DNA from: Nostoc sp. PCC 7524
GTDB taxonomy: Bacteria; Cyanobacteriota; Cyanobacteriia; Cyanobacteriales; Nostocaceae
Assembly: GCF_000316645.1 (NCBI RefSeq)
Contig: NC_019684.1
Coordinates: forward strand, 930,001-994,000
DNA: 64,000 nucleotides
Reading direction: 5' to 3'
Made by a program: the position numbers and the translations under genes. Under the pieces are notes generated by a model. It worked only from the letters and a program-made list of their open reading frames with translations. It did not search any database and had not been told where the DNA came from. Positions 51,892 through 61,594 of the stretch are shown here, one piece after another (positions within the stretch are counted from its first letter, which is position 1; each line of letters starts with the position of its first letter).

Positions 51892-51970
51892 CTATTCCTT
51901 GCTAGAAGCCAAGCGCCAGAACAAGTCAATCTGTATATATTAGACCTCAAATTGGCCATTTCATTTCGCT
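51892..51970. repeat. Duplicated upstream segment of the GT39 pair (copy B)
   Basis: Matches 48523-48602. In this copy the 3' end of the GT2-GtrA gene follows, which suggests B is the original position; this is inference. Confidence 0.75.
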
Positions 51971-51991
51971 GCTGTGTTTCAATGAGACTGA

Positions 51992-53218
51992 CTATTTTAC
52001 GTCTGTAACTCGCCAGCTGAGTTTTAAGTTCACCCAAAAATTCCAGATGGTAGCCACTGCGATCGCAATTAGGTTGGCAATATAGCGGTTAGGAATCAGG
52101 AAATTAAACACCAAATTCAACACCAGCACGTTCAATACCAACCCAGCCAAGCAAATAATGTTGAATTTTACAAATCGCTTCAAGCGTTGATGCCATTCTT
52201 GCTGTCTCATGGAGACATCTGCAAATGTCCAAGCATCATTCCACAAGAAGTTATTGAAAATGGCAATTTCCCCGGCAATGATTTTACTACGGGTCAGAGG
52301 CAAAGCTAGAGTAGATGGATCACTAAGTAAATACAGCACTGCCATATCGACAAATACCCCGCTTAGTCCCACCAAGCCAAAGCGCAGGAATCGACCAATA
52401 GGGAAGCTAGAATTCTGACTCCAGCGCCCCAAGCGACCTGTAGATAGGCGCAACCTGATTAAATGATGTATGTATTCTACATATTGCTTCCAAGTAACTT
52501 TACTTTCACCTTCTTGGCGTTCGCAGAATACATAACCTACTTCGGCAATACTTTGGACATTACCCCGTCCAATCACCTCTAAGAGAATTTTGTAACCTAC
52601 AGGATTGAGTAATGCCCCCACGATGCTGTTGCGTCGCACCATAAAATAACCACTCATGGGGTCAGAAACTCTTCCCAAAACTCCCGGTAATATCATCAAT
52701 CCCAATACCTGAGCGCCACGAGATAAGAACCGTCTCACCACACTCCAACTACTAACACCACCACCATCCACATGACGGCTAGCTACTGCCAAATCTGCGC
52801 CTTGGGCAATTTGAGAGAGCAATTGTGTCAATATTTCTGGTGGATGTTGTAAATCTCCATCAATTACCCCTAAAACACTGCCATTGGCAACCTGCCAGCC
52901 ACGAATTACGGCTGAAGACAGTCCCCGTTCTTGTTGTCGTCGCATCACTCGTAACTGTGGATATTCCTGCGTCAGAGATTGTGCTACTTCCCAAGTCAAG
53001 TCAGGACTATCATCATCCACCACAATCAACTCATAGTCTCCTGGAATAAATTCATCCAGTGTTTGACTTAATATCTTGACAACATTTTGGATATTATCCC
53101 GTTCTTTATAGGTTGGAATTACCAAAGAAAAATAGACATTATTGGTAGGCCGTAAGTCGGAAATCTGTAGCGGGCCAGTGGGAACTGTTAATAGTGTCTG
53201 AGATGAGTTGACGTTCAT
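51992..53218 (-). CDS. Polyprenyl-phosphate sugar synthase (GT2) fused to a GtrA flippase-like domain
   Basis: Protein of 408 residues. Residues about 30-250 are a family 2 glycosyltransferase of the dolichol-phosphate mannose synthase type: SLVIPTYKERDNIQNVV, LIVVDDDSPD, VLGVIDGDLQHPPEIL and DPMSGYFMVRR. Residues about 275-400 are a GtrA domain with four helices (FLRFGLVGLSGVFVDMAVLY; NIICLAGLVLNVLVLNLVFN; NLIAIAVATIWNFWVNLKLS). The N-terminal part would make a polyprenyl-phosphate hexose at the cytoplasmic face, and GtrA would help move it across. This product is the expected donor of the neighbouring GT39 enzymes. Confidence 0.88.
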   Translation of the reverse strand: MNVNSSQTLLTVPTGPLQISDLRPTNNVYFSLVIPTYKERDNIQNVVKILSQTLDEFIPGDYELIVVDDDSPDLTWEVAQSLTQEYPQLRVMRRQQERGLSSAVIRGWQVANGSVLGVIDGDLQHPPEILTQLLSQIAQGADLAVASRHVDGGGVSSWSVVRRFLSRGAQVLGLMILPGVLGRVSDPMSGYFMVRRNSIVGALLNPVGYKILLEVIGRGNVQSIAEVGYVFCERQEGESKVTWKQYVEYIHHLIRLRLSTGRLGRWSQNSSFPIGRFLRFGLVGLSGVFVDMAVLYLLSDPSTLALPLTRSKIIAGEIAIFNNFLWNDAWTFADVSMRQQEWHQRLKRFVKFNIICLAGLVLNVLVLNLVFNFLIPNRYIANLIAIAVATIWNFWVNLKLSWRVTDVK

Positions 53219-53532
53219 AAAGGAAATTATAAGTTGCGAAATAGGTTGTACAAAAGAAATCTGCTCATCGGCAGATAGCGTTTCTTTATATCTGATCTAT
53301 AGTCAATCGCAATTCGCCAAATTTTAGCTTCTCATGTGAACTGTTCTAGTATCTAATCTTTGGATCAGTATGTGGCATGACATTATTAAAAATTTACCAG
53401 ATTTTTAGATTTACTCGTGAATTACTGTTTAGTATTACTGCCATAAAATCCTTTATCCAAATAATTATTATGTCTTAAACAAACGGCAGCTTGAAAATTC
53501 ATCATTTCTTTGAAAAGCAAGGTTATCATCAT
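53219..53532. other. Divergent intergenic region
   Basis: AT-rich gap between the GT2-GtrA gene and the next GT39 gene. Nothing beyond probable promoters is visible. Confidence 0.4.
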
Positions 53533-55161
53533 ATGAAAAAAACATTATTTATTTCCGGACAAGATTTTTTCAGCTACTTAAGAATTTTAATTGTCATCAT
53601 CCTAGCATTAAGTTTTACCTTTAGATTTATTAATATTGACCAGAAATCATACTGGGATGATGAAGCTTTTACAGCATTACGGGTTTCTGGTTATACAGAG
53701 TATGAAGTAGTTGATAAAGTATCTAGTTTTGCAAGAATTAGTGTTACAGATTTATCTCAATTTCAGAGTCCAAATACTGAAAAAACTTTAATTGATACTA
53801 TTAACTCTCTAGCTTTAGAAGAAGCTCAACACCCACCACTATATTATGTTATGGCTAGGTGGTGTATGCAGTGGTTTGGTAACTCAATGGTATCCCTGAG
53901 AGGTTTATCTGCTGTTATCAGTCTACTGGCTTTACCTAGTATCTATTGGTTATGTTTGGAACTATTTGATAGTTCTTGGACAGCATGGATAGCTGTACAA
54001 TTGTTAGCAATATCACCATTCCATGTACTCTATGCTCAAGAAGCGAGAGAGTATAGTTTATGGATAGTGACAATTTTACTATCAAGTGCCTCACTGCTAG
54101 GGGCAATTCGCACTCATAAAAAACTACACTGGGGAATCTATACAGCAACTTTAGCCCTGAGTCTTTACACATTTCCTTCTTCTGTCGCTGTTGCTGTGGC
54201 ACATGGAGTTTATGTCATCGCCAGAGAAAGTTTCCGATTAACTAAGACAGTAATTGCTTATATTTTGGCATCATTGGCTGGGTTGCTAGCTTTTTCTCCT
54301 TGGCTATGGGTGATTGTGACAAATTTAAATCACCTCAAAAACATAGTTGGTGGTCAAGGCAATATGCCTGCTTTATCTTTAATCAAGACATGGGCATTTA
54401 ACCTGAGCCGCATTTTTATCGATACCAATCACGAAAGGGCAGTCATAAATTTTGGGATTGAAAATAACTTTACTTATTTAATTCAAATCAGTTTAGTAGG
54501 ACTAATAGTAGTATTGGTAGGCTATGCCATATATTATCTGTGTCGTCACTCATCTAAAAAAGCTTGGCTATTTATTTTGTCATTAATTCTAGTGACTTGC
54601 CTGCCAATTATGTTGAAAGATTTAATATCTGAGGGAACAAAGTCAATTATTCCCCGGTATTTAATTCCTGGCTATTTGGCTATTCAGGTATCTGTGGCTT
54701 ACTTACTAGCAAATAAAATTAATGCGACTTCCTATAAACAAAAGTTTTGGAAAATTGTGATGTGTGCTATATTTTCTGGCGCAATCTTTTCCTGTGTGAT
54801 GATTTCTCAAAGTAATTACTGGTGGACGAAGAGTCATAGTGATACAAATCTCCAGGCTGCTAGATTAATTAATCAAGTTGAGCGACCACTGTTAATTAGT
54901 GATGGTAGTATGGGCAGAATATTAGGTTTAAGCCATCAGCTTAAATCACAAGTTCAGTTACAACTTAAACCTTACTGTCACACCTGTCGTGAACTTCCTC
55001 CCGCAGTTGTAAATAAAGATATTTTAAAAATTCCCCATGACTTCGATGTGTTTTTATTTGCACCTTCTCTTGAGTTAAAAAATGCTATTGAGAAGGACAA
55101 AAATTATCAACTTCAGCCTTTGACTATAGACCTTTGGCGCTTGAAGAAGGCAGAGGGGTGA
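53533..55161 (+). CDS. GT39-type membrane glycosyltransferase
   Basis: Protein of 542 residues with about 11 helices. The first loop motif is KSYWDDEAFTALRVSGYTEY, and the following EEAQHPPLYYVMARWCMQWF matches the clan. FHVLYAQEAREYSLWIVTIL is also conserved in the other members of this block. A short soluble C-terminus follows (LKPYCHTCRELPPAVVN with a Cys pair). ATG 53533 is preferred; a TTG at 53491 would add 14 unconserved residues. It is the only member of the block on the plus strand. Confidence 0.83.
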   Translation: MKKTLFISGQDFFSYLRILIVIILALSFTFRFINIDQKSYWDDEAFTALRVSGYTEYEVVDKVSSFARISVTDLSQFQSPNTEKTLIDTINSLALEEAQHPPLYYVMARWCMQWFGNSMVSLRGLSAVISLLALPSIYWLCLELFDSSWTAWIAVQLLAISPFHVLYAQEAREYSLWIVTILLSSASLLGAIRTHKKLHWGIYTATLALSLYTFPSSVAVAVAHGVYVIARESFRLTKTVIAYILASLAGLLAFSPWLWVIVTNLNHLKNIVGGQGNMPALSLIKTWAFNLSRIFIDTNHERAVINFGIENNFTYLIQISLVGLIVVLVGYAIYYLCRHSSKKAWLFILSLILVTCLPIMLKDLISEGTKSIIPRYLIPGYLAIQVSVAYLLANKINATSYKQKFWKIVMCAIFSGAIFSCVMISQSNYWWTKSHSDTNLQAARLINQVERPLLISDGSMGRILGLSHQLKSQVQLQLKPYCHTCRELPPAVVNKDILKIPHDFDVFLFAPSLELKNAIEKDKNYQLQPLTIDLWRLKKAEG

Positions 55162-55181
55162 AATTTTTCAAGCTATAGCAG

Positions 55182-55245
55182 GTGACAGGTGACAGGTGAC
55201 AGGTGACAGGTGACAGGTGACAAGTTACAGGTTACAGGTTACAGC
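55182..55245. repeat. STRR heptads (GTGACAG)n and (TTACAGG)n
   Basis: About six GTGACAG units grade into TTACAGG units. A CTGCCTC-type tract follows the cloverleaf at 55375-55411, so the cloverleaf is bracketed by tandem repeats. Confidence 0.85.
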
Positions 55246-55290
55246 TTTAAGAGCCTCTGATGGTAATTGTTTTATCAAGAGAGGCAGGAG

Positions 55291-55374
55291 GGAGCAAGGG
55301 TTTAAGACCCCCACTGAATTCTGATTCAGTGGCTTCAATTCAGGAGGGGTCGAATCCTATAGCTGAATTGCTCC
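55291..55374. repeat. 84 bp cloverleaf-like repeat element
   Basis: GGAGC (55291-55295) and GCTCC (55370-55374) close three hairpins: GGGT/ACCC (55298-55310), CCACTGAAT/ATTCAGTGG (55311-55332) and AATTCAG/CTGAATT (55337-55369). The third loop contains GGGTCGAATCC, which looks like a tRNA T-loop, but no canonical T-stem, D-arm or anticodon arm can be built, so it is not a tRNA gene. Confidence 0.6.
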
Positions 55375-55457
55375 TTCTGCCTTCTGCCTCCTGCCTCCTG
55401 CCTCCTGCCTTCTTCAAGATTTCCTGATGTCCTAATCTCATTGGCTACAGCTATAGT

Positions 55458-57152
55458 TCAGTTTGTGGAAGAGTGAGTATATAACTTCATAGTGAAGTTA
55501 TCCATGTCCATCGTCCCCACAAGATTTTGGGTTTGTTGTAGCTGAAATTGGTGTGAGTGTAGAACTTGTTGAATTTTCTGCTGTGCTAATTCTACTTCTG
55601 CTTTTGTTTTCAAACGAGACCATATAGGATTAGCACTATCTAACCAGAGAATACGAGGATATTTGCTATCTTCAGCATTTAAGGCTTTTTCTAAATCAGT
55701 CGCTAGATTCTGAGGATGTTGCGCTAACAGCATCACCGGATTGCTGGGAGGTATGTAGTATGCTAATCGCATCACATGACCCCAAGCTTTAGAATTCATC
55801 GCAATCAGGGTTGGTTGATTGGCTGACTGTGATGCTACTTCTGCAACTGCATGAAAAACTGAGCGTTGTCGCAGGCTAAAATCACTGACACCAATAGTGA
55901 GATACAACAACAAGAAACCAGAAGCTACAAGTGTACGCCATGGCCAAGCAATTACTCGTTCTAGCCACAAAGTGAATAGTAATAGGCATCCAGGGAGAAT
56001 CATAATCATGGTTCTGCCCCAGCCAAAACCCAAGGTATATTTTTGAGTGGCGATGTCTACTGCTAAAGCTAGTAATAGTGGGAAAATTCCTAATATTAAG
56101 GCTATGCCTAAGTTTTTTTGCTCACGCCGTCGCCAGAGGTGAAGACTACAGACGACGATGAACCCGATGATCAACCCACCAGCGATCGCCACACTAACTA
56201 CTGGTATACTTGTTACCCAGTCTCCTAAAAGTAAGTTACTACCCAAGACTTGAGTTATACCTTGCAAATGGGCTAGTAATGCCGCACCAAATCCTTTACT
56301 GGAGCCAAAACGATTCAAGTCAGCATTGCGGAATTGTTTGAGCGCCCCCCAGAGTATCCAAGGCAGGGTAATTATCACTCCAGCCGCTAACGGCCAGATG
56401 TATCGCCACCAATGTCTGTGAGCTAGATAAAGAACTAAAGCAAATAAAGTGATTACCCAATATCCATACAAATAAAAGGTCAGTAAACCAGCTGCAACTG
56501 AGCCAATTAACAGGATGTTCCAGAACCATTGACTCCGACGGGTGGAGAGATTTGGAGTTTGTTGCTGCTCAATCAGATGTAGCAGTGCGGTTGCGCTTAG
56601 TGTTGTCCACAACGGCAAAGGTGCATACATCCGCACATTTAAAGAATGAAATAAATAAAAGGGATTAATTCCCACTAAAGCTGCTAAAAATAACCCACCA
56701 CGATGTCCTATGACAACTTTACCCAAACTGTAAGAACTGAAAATAGCTGCAATGCTAAATAGTACATTCAGACTCCGCATCGCCGCTTCACTGTTGGCGA
56801 ACAGACGCAGCCAAAAATGTTGACTCAAGAAAAATATGGGTGGGTGGGGTTCTCCTGCCAGCAAACTTAAAAGTAAATTTTTAAAAGTTAAAATCAGCTC
56901 ACGCAGACTTGATTCAATCGGTAAACTCAGTAAAGGTGTATATTCTGCTAAAACTACTGGTGTATCACCTGGTGTTTGGTATGCAGCTCTTTGTCCAGTA
57001 GACAGCAACAAAGATAAAACTTCGTCGTACCAAAGTTCTCGGCTGCCTAAATTGACGATTCTTAATACTATAGCGATCGCGATCGCCACTAAGGCTAGTT
57101 TTTCTACTGACACCAACTTCTTCAGGTCAGTGACTGGTAAACCAGGGTTCAT
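55458..57152 (-). CDS. GT39-type membrane glycosyltransferase
   Basis: Protein of 564 residues. The first outer loop reads SRELWYDEVLSLLLSTGQRA, and LLAGEPHPPIFFLSQHFWLR carries the second clan motif. About 11 helices follow, then a C-terminal soluble domain (LIAMNSKAWGHVMRLAYYIP). ATG 57152 is preferred over TTG 57155. It is convergent with the plus-strand member and closes the glycosyltransferase block. Confidence 0.83.
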   Translation of the reverse strand: MNPGLPVTDLKKLVSVEKLALVAIAIAIVLRIVNLGSRELWYDEVLSLLLSTGQRAAYQTPGDTPVVLAEYTPLLSLPIESSLRELILTFKNLLLSLLAGEPHPPIFFLSQHFWLRLFANSEAAMRSLNVLFSIAAIFSSYSLGKVVIGHRGGLFLAALVGINPFYLFHSLNVRMYAPLPLWTTLSATALLHLIEQQQTPNLSTRRSQWFWNILLIGSVAAGLLTFYLYGYWVITLFALVLYLAHRHWWRYIWPLAAGVIITLPWILWGALKQFRNADLNRFGSSKGFGAALLAHLQGITQVLGSNLLLGDWVTSIPVVSVAIAGGLIIGFIVVCSLHLWRRREQKNLGIALILGIFPLLLALAVDIATQKYTLGFGWGRTMIMILPGCLLLFTLWLERVIAWPWRTLVASGFLLLYLTIGVSDFSLRQRSVFHAVAEVASQSANQPTLIAMNSKAWGHVMRLAYYIPPSNPVMLLAQHPQNLATDLEKALNAEDSKYPRILWLDSANPIWSRLKTKAEVELAQQKIQQVLHSHQFQLQQTQNLVGTMDMDNFTMKLYTHSSTN

Positions 57153-57155
57153 CAA

Positions 57156-57807
57156 TATATCTGCTGGTATTGGTTTGTCCTTATGCTATCAGTGATATCC
57201 CTAATATATTATGATGTTTGTGTTAAATATGTCCTGAAAAATATTAAGCATTAAAAAATTTAGTTTCGTAGGCGAGACTTACGAAAGTGTCATCAACTTC
57301 TCATTGTGACAATCAATAGTCCCTAGTCCATAGTTAAAAGTCATAACTAATAACCATTAACCATCCGCACTCTTTTTTTATTTGTGTCAGTTGTGTAAAC
57401 CCTAGTAGTTAATCTCTCTATAAAAAATATAGTTTGGTATTATTCTGTCTGCAAAATTGCAGCTTCTTAAATTAATATAATTTTTACCTTTTTTGACTGT
57501 GGTTAACGGTATATGCAATGGCTATTGGTCATTAGAAATATCTAATCTAATACCTAAAACTCACATCTATAGGAATCCGCATTGATTTCTGGCAATAGGC
57601 AAATAATTTCCAGAATCAAATCGGATTCCTATATTGCTAGAGATACAATTGATGACTGTAGTTTGTATAATTTAGAATATCACCCATCACAATTAAGTGA
57701 TGATCTCAAAACATGAAAGTTGTATGATATTTCAGTTCAATTAGGAAAAAATTGATATTTTGAGAGTTGTTAGAGCAAATTTTGTAGTTGGTTGTTATTA
57801 ATTTACT
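57156..57807. other. Intergenic region upstream of cofH
   Basis: Contains the inverted repeat at 57568-57633 and short TAGTC/TAGTTA-type tandem pieces near 57310-57360. No gene supported. Confidence 0.5.
57568..57633. repeat. 66 bp inverted repeat TATAGGAATCCG
   Basis: TATAGGAATCCG (57568-57579) and CGGATTCCTATA (57622-57633) are exact inverted copies. Pairing continues through ATTGATTTCTGG and CCAGAATCAAAT with small mismatches. MITE-like in shape; only one copy noticed in this window. Confidence 0.75.
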
Positions 57808-58980
57808 GTGAAGCATAAAACTATTGATGCTATTCTTGGTCGTGCTATGTTAGGGTGCGATTTATCTCCCAGTGAGGGAATGCTGCTGCTCACACAAACT
57901 GATTCAGAGGCGATCGCAGCCATTCGCGCCACATCTGACAAACTCCGTCAACAGCAAGCCGGAGAGACAGTTACTTACGTAATTAACCGTAATATCAACT
58001 TTACTAACATTTGTGAGCAGCATTGTAGTTTTTGTGCATTCCGTCGAGATGATGGAGACACTGGTGCTTACTGGTTAGACTGGGGGCAAATCCTCGAAAA
58101 ATCCCAAGATGCAGTGCAGCGTGGTGCCACAGAAATCTGTATGCAGGGAGGATTAAACCCGCAAGCACAAATTAACGGTAAATCCTTGCCTTACTACCTC
58201 AAGCTAGTAGAAACAATCAAACAGGAATTTCCCCAAATTCATCTCCACGCCTTTTCTCCCCAAGAAGTAGAATTTATTGCCAGAATTGACGGATTGGAAT
58301 ACGCAAAGGTGATTGCGGCTTTACAGGATGCTGGTGTAAATTCTATGCCAGGAACAGCAGCCGAGGTTTTAAATGATCAAGTGCGGCGTGTCCTTTGTCC
58401 AGAGAAGATTAATACAGCTACTTGGTTAGAAATTGTGAGTACAGCCCATAAACTGGGTTTACCTACTACCAGCACCATGCTATCGGGACATATTGAAACC
58501 CCAGCACAACAAATTGAACATTTAGAACAATTGCGATCGCTCCAACAAACTGCCATTCAACAGGGATACCCAGCCCGCATTACAGAATTCATTCTCTTAC
58601 CTTTTGTGGGGCAAGAAGCGCCGAAATCCTTGCGCCGTCGTGTCGGACGTGATCAACCAATATTAGCAGATGCCCTACTTCTAGGGGCAGTAGCGCGGAT
58701 TTACCTGGGTAATTGTATTGCTAACCATCAACCAAGTTGGGTAAAACTGGGACTGGGTGGAGCAATAGCAGCCTTGCAATGGGGTTGCAACGATATTGGC
58801 GGCACATTAATGGAAGAACATATTACCACAATGGCCGGTGCTGTTGGTGGTACTTGTATGGATGTTGCCACCTTACAAAATGCGATCGCTTCCATAGGTA
58901 GACCGTTTCAACAACGGGATACTCTATATCACAAGATACAGGACTTACGCAACGAGACTCTGCGCTGTGGGAGGATGTAG
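57808..58980 (+). CDS. cofH: FO synthase subunit CofH
   Basis: Radical SAM enzyme of 390 residues that, with CofG, makes FO (7,8-didemethyl-8-hydroxy-5-deazariboflavin) from tyrosine and a flavin precursor. FO serves as antenna of some cyanobacterial DNA photolyases. The cluster motif CEQHCSFC (Cys 69, 73, 76) follows [27 protein letters not shown] and [14 protein letters not shown] are CofH-specific. The start is GTG 57808. CofG is not adjacent. The last 13 residues ([13 protein letters not shown]) are coded by a dispersed repeat (CAGGACTTACGCA) and replace the normal C-terminus after DTLY. Confidence 0.9.
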   Translation: MKHKTIDAILGRAMLGCDLSPSEGMLLLTQTDSEAIAAIRATSDKLRQQQAGETVTYVINRNINFTNICEQHCSFCAFRRDDGDTGAYWLDWGQILEKSQDAVQRGATEICMQGGLNPQAQINGKSLPYYLKLVETIKQEFPQIHLHAFSPQEVEFIARIDGLEYAKVIAALQDAGVNSMPGTAAEVLNDQVRRVLCPEKINTATWLEIVSTAHKLGLPTTSTMLSGHIETPAQQIEHLEQLRSLQQTAIQQGYPARITEFILLPFVGQEAPKSLRRRVGRDQPILADALLLGAVARIYLGNCIANHQPSWVKLGLGGAIAALQWGCNDIGGTLMEEHITTMAGAVGGTCMDVATLQNAIASIGRPFQQRDTLYHKIQDLRNETLRCGRM

Positions 58981-59086
58981 GGAACTTCGGGGCAGGGGGT
59001 GGATTTCTGGTATCTGAATCAACCGAGAAACGCCACAGTACATTACACTGACTATTGCAGAAAGTCATGCTTGTTACTCAACAGTA

Positions 59087-61594
59087 ATGCAGAATGAAAA
59101 ACCGTCTAGCAGTCGGCAGTTGTGTCGCCCCAGAAGATGGCGATGGGGAGTGTTTGTTTTACTGCTGGTGCTGAGTGCGATCGCAGTCTGGCTGTTTTAC
59201 CCACGCCCCCAGCCAATCGTCACCCAAGCAAGCAATTACGCTATTCATCAACGCCAAAGTTTTAATCAACCACAGTTTTATCCCCTCAGCCAAACTGTCA
59301 ACCCCAATCTTTACCAACCCATAGATCAATGGGTAGGCAGATTAATCCTCCCAACGCCAGCACAAATCCCAGGGGGGGAAGATTGGGTATGGATGGAAGT
59401 ACAACACGCACCTACAGAGTTACAGCGATTAGTTGGTAAAGTTGTCCGCTTGGAATGGCAAGACAAGCCACAGTTAAAGTCTTATGTCCAGGCTGTACAG
59501 CAAGATATCAACTTTACCCAAGACACAAAAAATAGCCAAGCTACAGGTATTATCCATCCAGCGCGGTTGGATGGTCGTCTTCAGGTGGGGCCTTTGCAAT
59601 CCCTGGCTGGTGCTAGACCAGATGATAATGTGATTGTTACCTTAAACGATGGACAATTAGTAGAAGCAAACCCAGAACAACCACACCTGCAAATTGCCCA
59701 TGAACCTGTTCTAGCCACTGGTAGATTTTACGGCTTAGTCAAAATCTTGCATCCAGAACCAAAAGTTTGTCAGGGAAGTTCTCCTTGTCCCAGTGACTTC
59801 TTCCGTGTGCGTCATTATAATCGGGTGTCTCGCCAATTCGATAGTGTGGCAGAAACTATCCGTATTCCTCAACAAGTATTGGACACGCGCAATATACCAC
59901 CATCCACCCCCAAACAAATCGAAACCTCCCCAGCCGGGAAAGCTGGCTGGTATATCTATGGGGCTAAAGATACCCAAGGAATGTTTGTGGTGCAGGGATT
60001 AGTCCCGCGATCGCTTGTGCAACTCCAGCCAGATCAGATAGTTGCAGGGCAAGCAGCCGGATTAACTTATATTAAAAATCAGAATTGGCAGATTGCACCT
60101 CCAGATCAAGGCACAATTCAGACTGTTGTGCTTGATCCCACTGCCACCTCAGCAAATTGGCAAGCAGGCGATCGCGCCATCCTCTTACACAACTTCGGCG
60201 GCATTGGTGGTAAAAAAGCCGAAGGGTTTCCAGCATTTACAATCACCGGACACTTTGCCTTTGGCGTGGCGCAAGTTGTGCGCGAACCCATTACTCAAGA
60301 ATTGCAATTTGCCATTGAATATCAACAAATTTACGCTAACAACTCTGACGGGATCATTGCTGGCACACATACCTGGGCTGACTACATGGGTAACTTGCAA
60401 TGGGGATGGGCCGCAACCCGTCCTGTTTCCGATGTGCTGATCAAGTTTGCCCCTGTGACACAAGACTATGATTTTGCCGGGATCAAGCTTTCTCCCTTAA
60501 CAGAATTTCAGCAACAGTTGCAAGTGATGATGGCGCGATATCGCACAGGTGATGGTACAGGTAGCGCCACCGTTTCCCCTGCTACTTCTTGTGTGCAGGA
60601 TGCTAGTCAAGCCCTGTATACTGCCATTCAAGTCATGACTCAGCAAGTCGCCACCACCCCAGCAATTCAGCAATGGCTAAACAATCACCCAAATGATCCC
60701 CAAACCTTACGCTTTCAGGAATTAGTCAGCCTTGGTAAAGCCTTAGAGAGACAATTAACTCCTTTGGGGATCGTTCGTGCCGACTGGCAAAGTCATGCAG
60801 ATTATTTAATGGGGACAGGTAAACAACAAGGCTTTCGCGATCGCAGTATTTGGGCTGCCTTCACCAGTTGGCGCACTATGGTACCTAGACAGGCACACGA
60901 CGAACTAGCCGCCCTATTCTTCAGACATGGTGCAAAATTGTGGTTTCTCAGAACTAATCAAATTGGTGGCTGGAATCCAGATATTGCTCCCCTTGCGCCC
61001 ACCTTGGGATTCGGGCATTTGACGATTCCGGGAACCAACATTGCACCTATCACCATTTTGCTGAATCGGTTACTTGCATCTCTCGTCTTACCCCGCACCC
61101 AAGACTGGCTAGTTATGGGGGGAACACTGTTGATTTATAGTGCGATCGCCTTGACTTTAGGCTTCCAGTCTGGCTTTTTGCGTTGGAGTCTTACCTCTCA
61201 TCAAAGAATGCCGCAATTAGCGATCGCATTACAATCAGCTATTTCCCCTGCTATCACCGAAGAATTAGTATTTCGCGTCTTACCCCTACCTCATCCCATA
61301 GAAGTCATCAACTGGTACCAATGGGGATTGTGGGCAGCATTGATATTATTTCTGTTTATTATTTATCATCCCCTCAATGCCAAAACCTTTTTCCGGGCTG
61401 GATTTCCGACATTTTTACAACCAATTTTTCTGACTTTAGCAGGAATTCTAGGACTGTGCTGCACAGTAGCTTATGCACTCACAGGTTGTTTTTGGGTAAT
61501 CGTCCTCATCCACTGGATTGTCGTGGTAGTTTGGCTTTTGGGTTTGGGGGGACAGCAACATCTGCTCGTTAATCAAACAAGGTGTAGAGAATAG
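59087..61594 (+). CDS. Large protein with C-terminal CPBP (CAAX protease/Abi) domain
   Basis: Membrane protein of 835 residues. An N-terminal helix (GVFVLLLVLSAIAVWLFYP) is followed by about 570 residues of mostly soluble sequence, probably periplasmic (WVGRLILPTPAQIPGGEDWV, GWYIYGAKDTQGMFVVQGLV, LLHNFGGIGGKKAEGFPAFT). From about 680 on there are several helices with the CPBP motifs: AITEELVFRVLPLPH (Glu pair and Arg, about 725), IIYHPLNAKTFF (His) and LIHWIVVVVWLLGLGG (His). CPBP proteins are intramembrane glutamic proteases or prenyl-protein processing enzymes. The long N-terminal part is unusual. Target unknown. Confidence 0.8.
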   Translation: MQNEKPSSSRQLCRPRRWRWGVFVLLLVLSAIAVWLFYPRPQPIVTQASNYAIHQRQSFNQPQFYPLSQTVNPNLYQPIDQWVGRLILPTPAQIPGGEDWVWMEVQHAPTELQRLVGKVVRLEWQDKPQLKSYVQAVQQDINFTQDTKNSQATGIIHPARLDGRLQVGPLQSLAGARPDDNVIVTLNDGQLVEANPEQPHLQIAHEPVLATGRFYGLVKILHPEPKVCQGSSPCPSDFFRVRHYNRVSRQFDSVAETIRIPQQVLDTRNIPPSTPKQIETSPAGKAGWYIYGAKDTQGMFVVQGLVPRSLVQLQPDQIVAGQAAGLTYIKNQNWQIAPPDQGTIQTVVLDPTATSANWQAGDRAILLHNFGGIGGKKAEGFPAFTITGHFAFGVAQVVREPITQELQFAIEYQQIYANNSDGIIAGTHTWADYMGNLQWGWAATRPVSDVLIKFAPVTQDYDFAGIKLSPLTEFQQQLQVMMARYRTGDGTGSATVSPATSCVQDASQALYTAIQVMTQQVATTPAIQQWLNNHPNDPQTLRFQELVSLGKALERQLTPLGIVRADWQSHADYLMGTGKQQGFRDRSIWAAFTSWRTMVPRQAHDELAALFFRHGAKLWFLRTNQIGGWNPDIAPLAPTLGFGHLTIPGTNIAPITILLNRLLASLVLPRTQDWLVMGGTLLIYSAIALTLGFQSGFLRWSLTSHQRMPQLAIALQSAISPAITEELVFRVLPLPHPIEVINWYQWGLWAALILFLFIIYHPLNAKTFFRAGFPTFLQPIFLTLAGILGLCCTVAYALTGCFWVIVLIHWIVVVVWLLGLGGQQHLLVNQTRCRE

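Noticed and set aside
55291..55374. A tRNA gene suggested by GGGTCGAATCC and complementary ends
   Set aside because: No canonical T-stem, D-arm or anticodon arm can be formed; hairpins do not match tRNA geometry.
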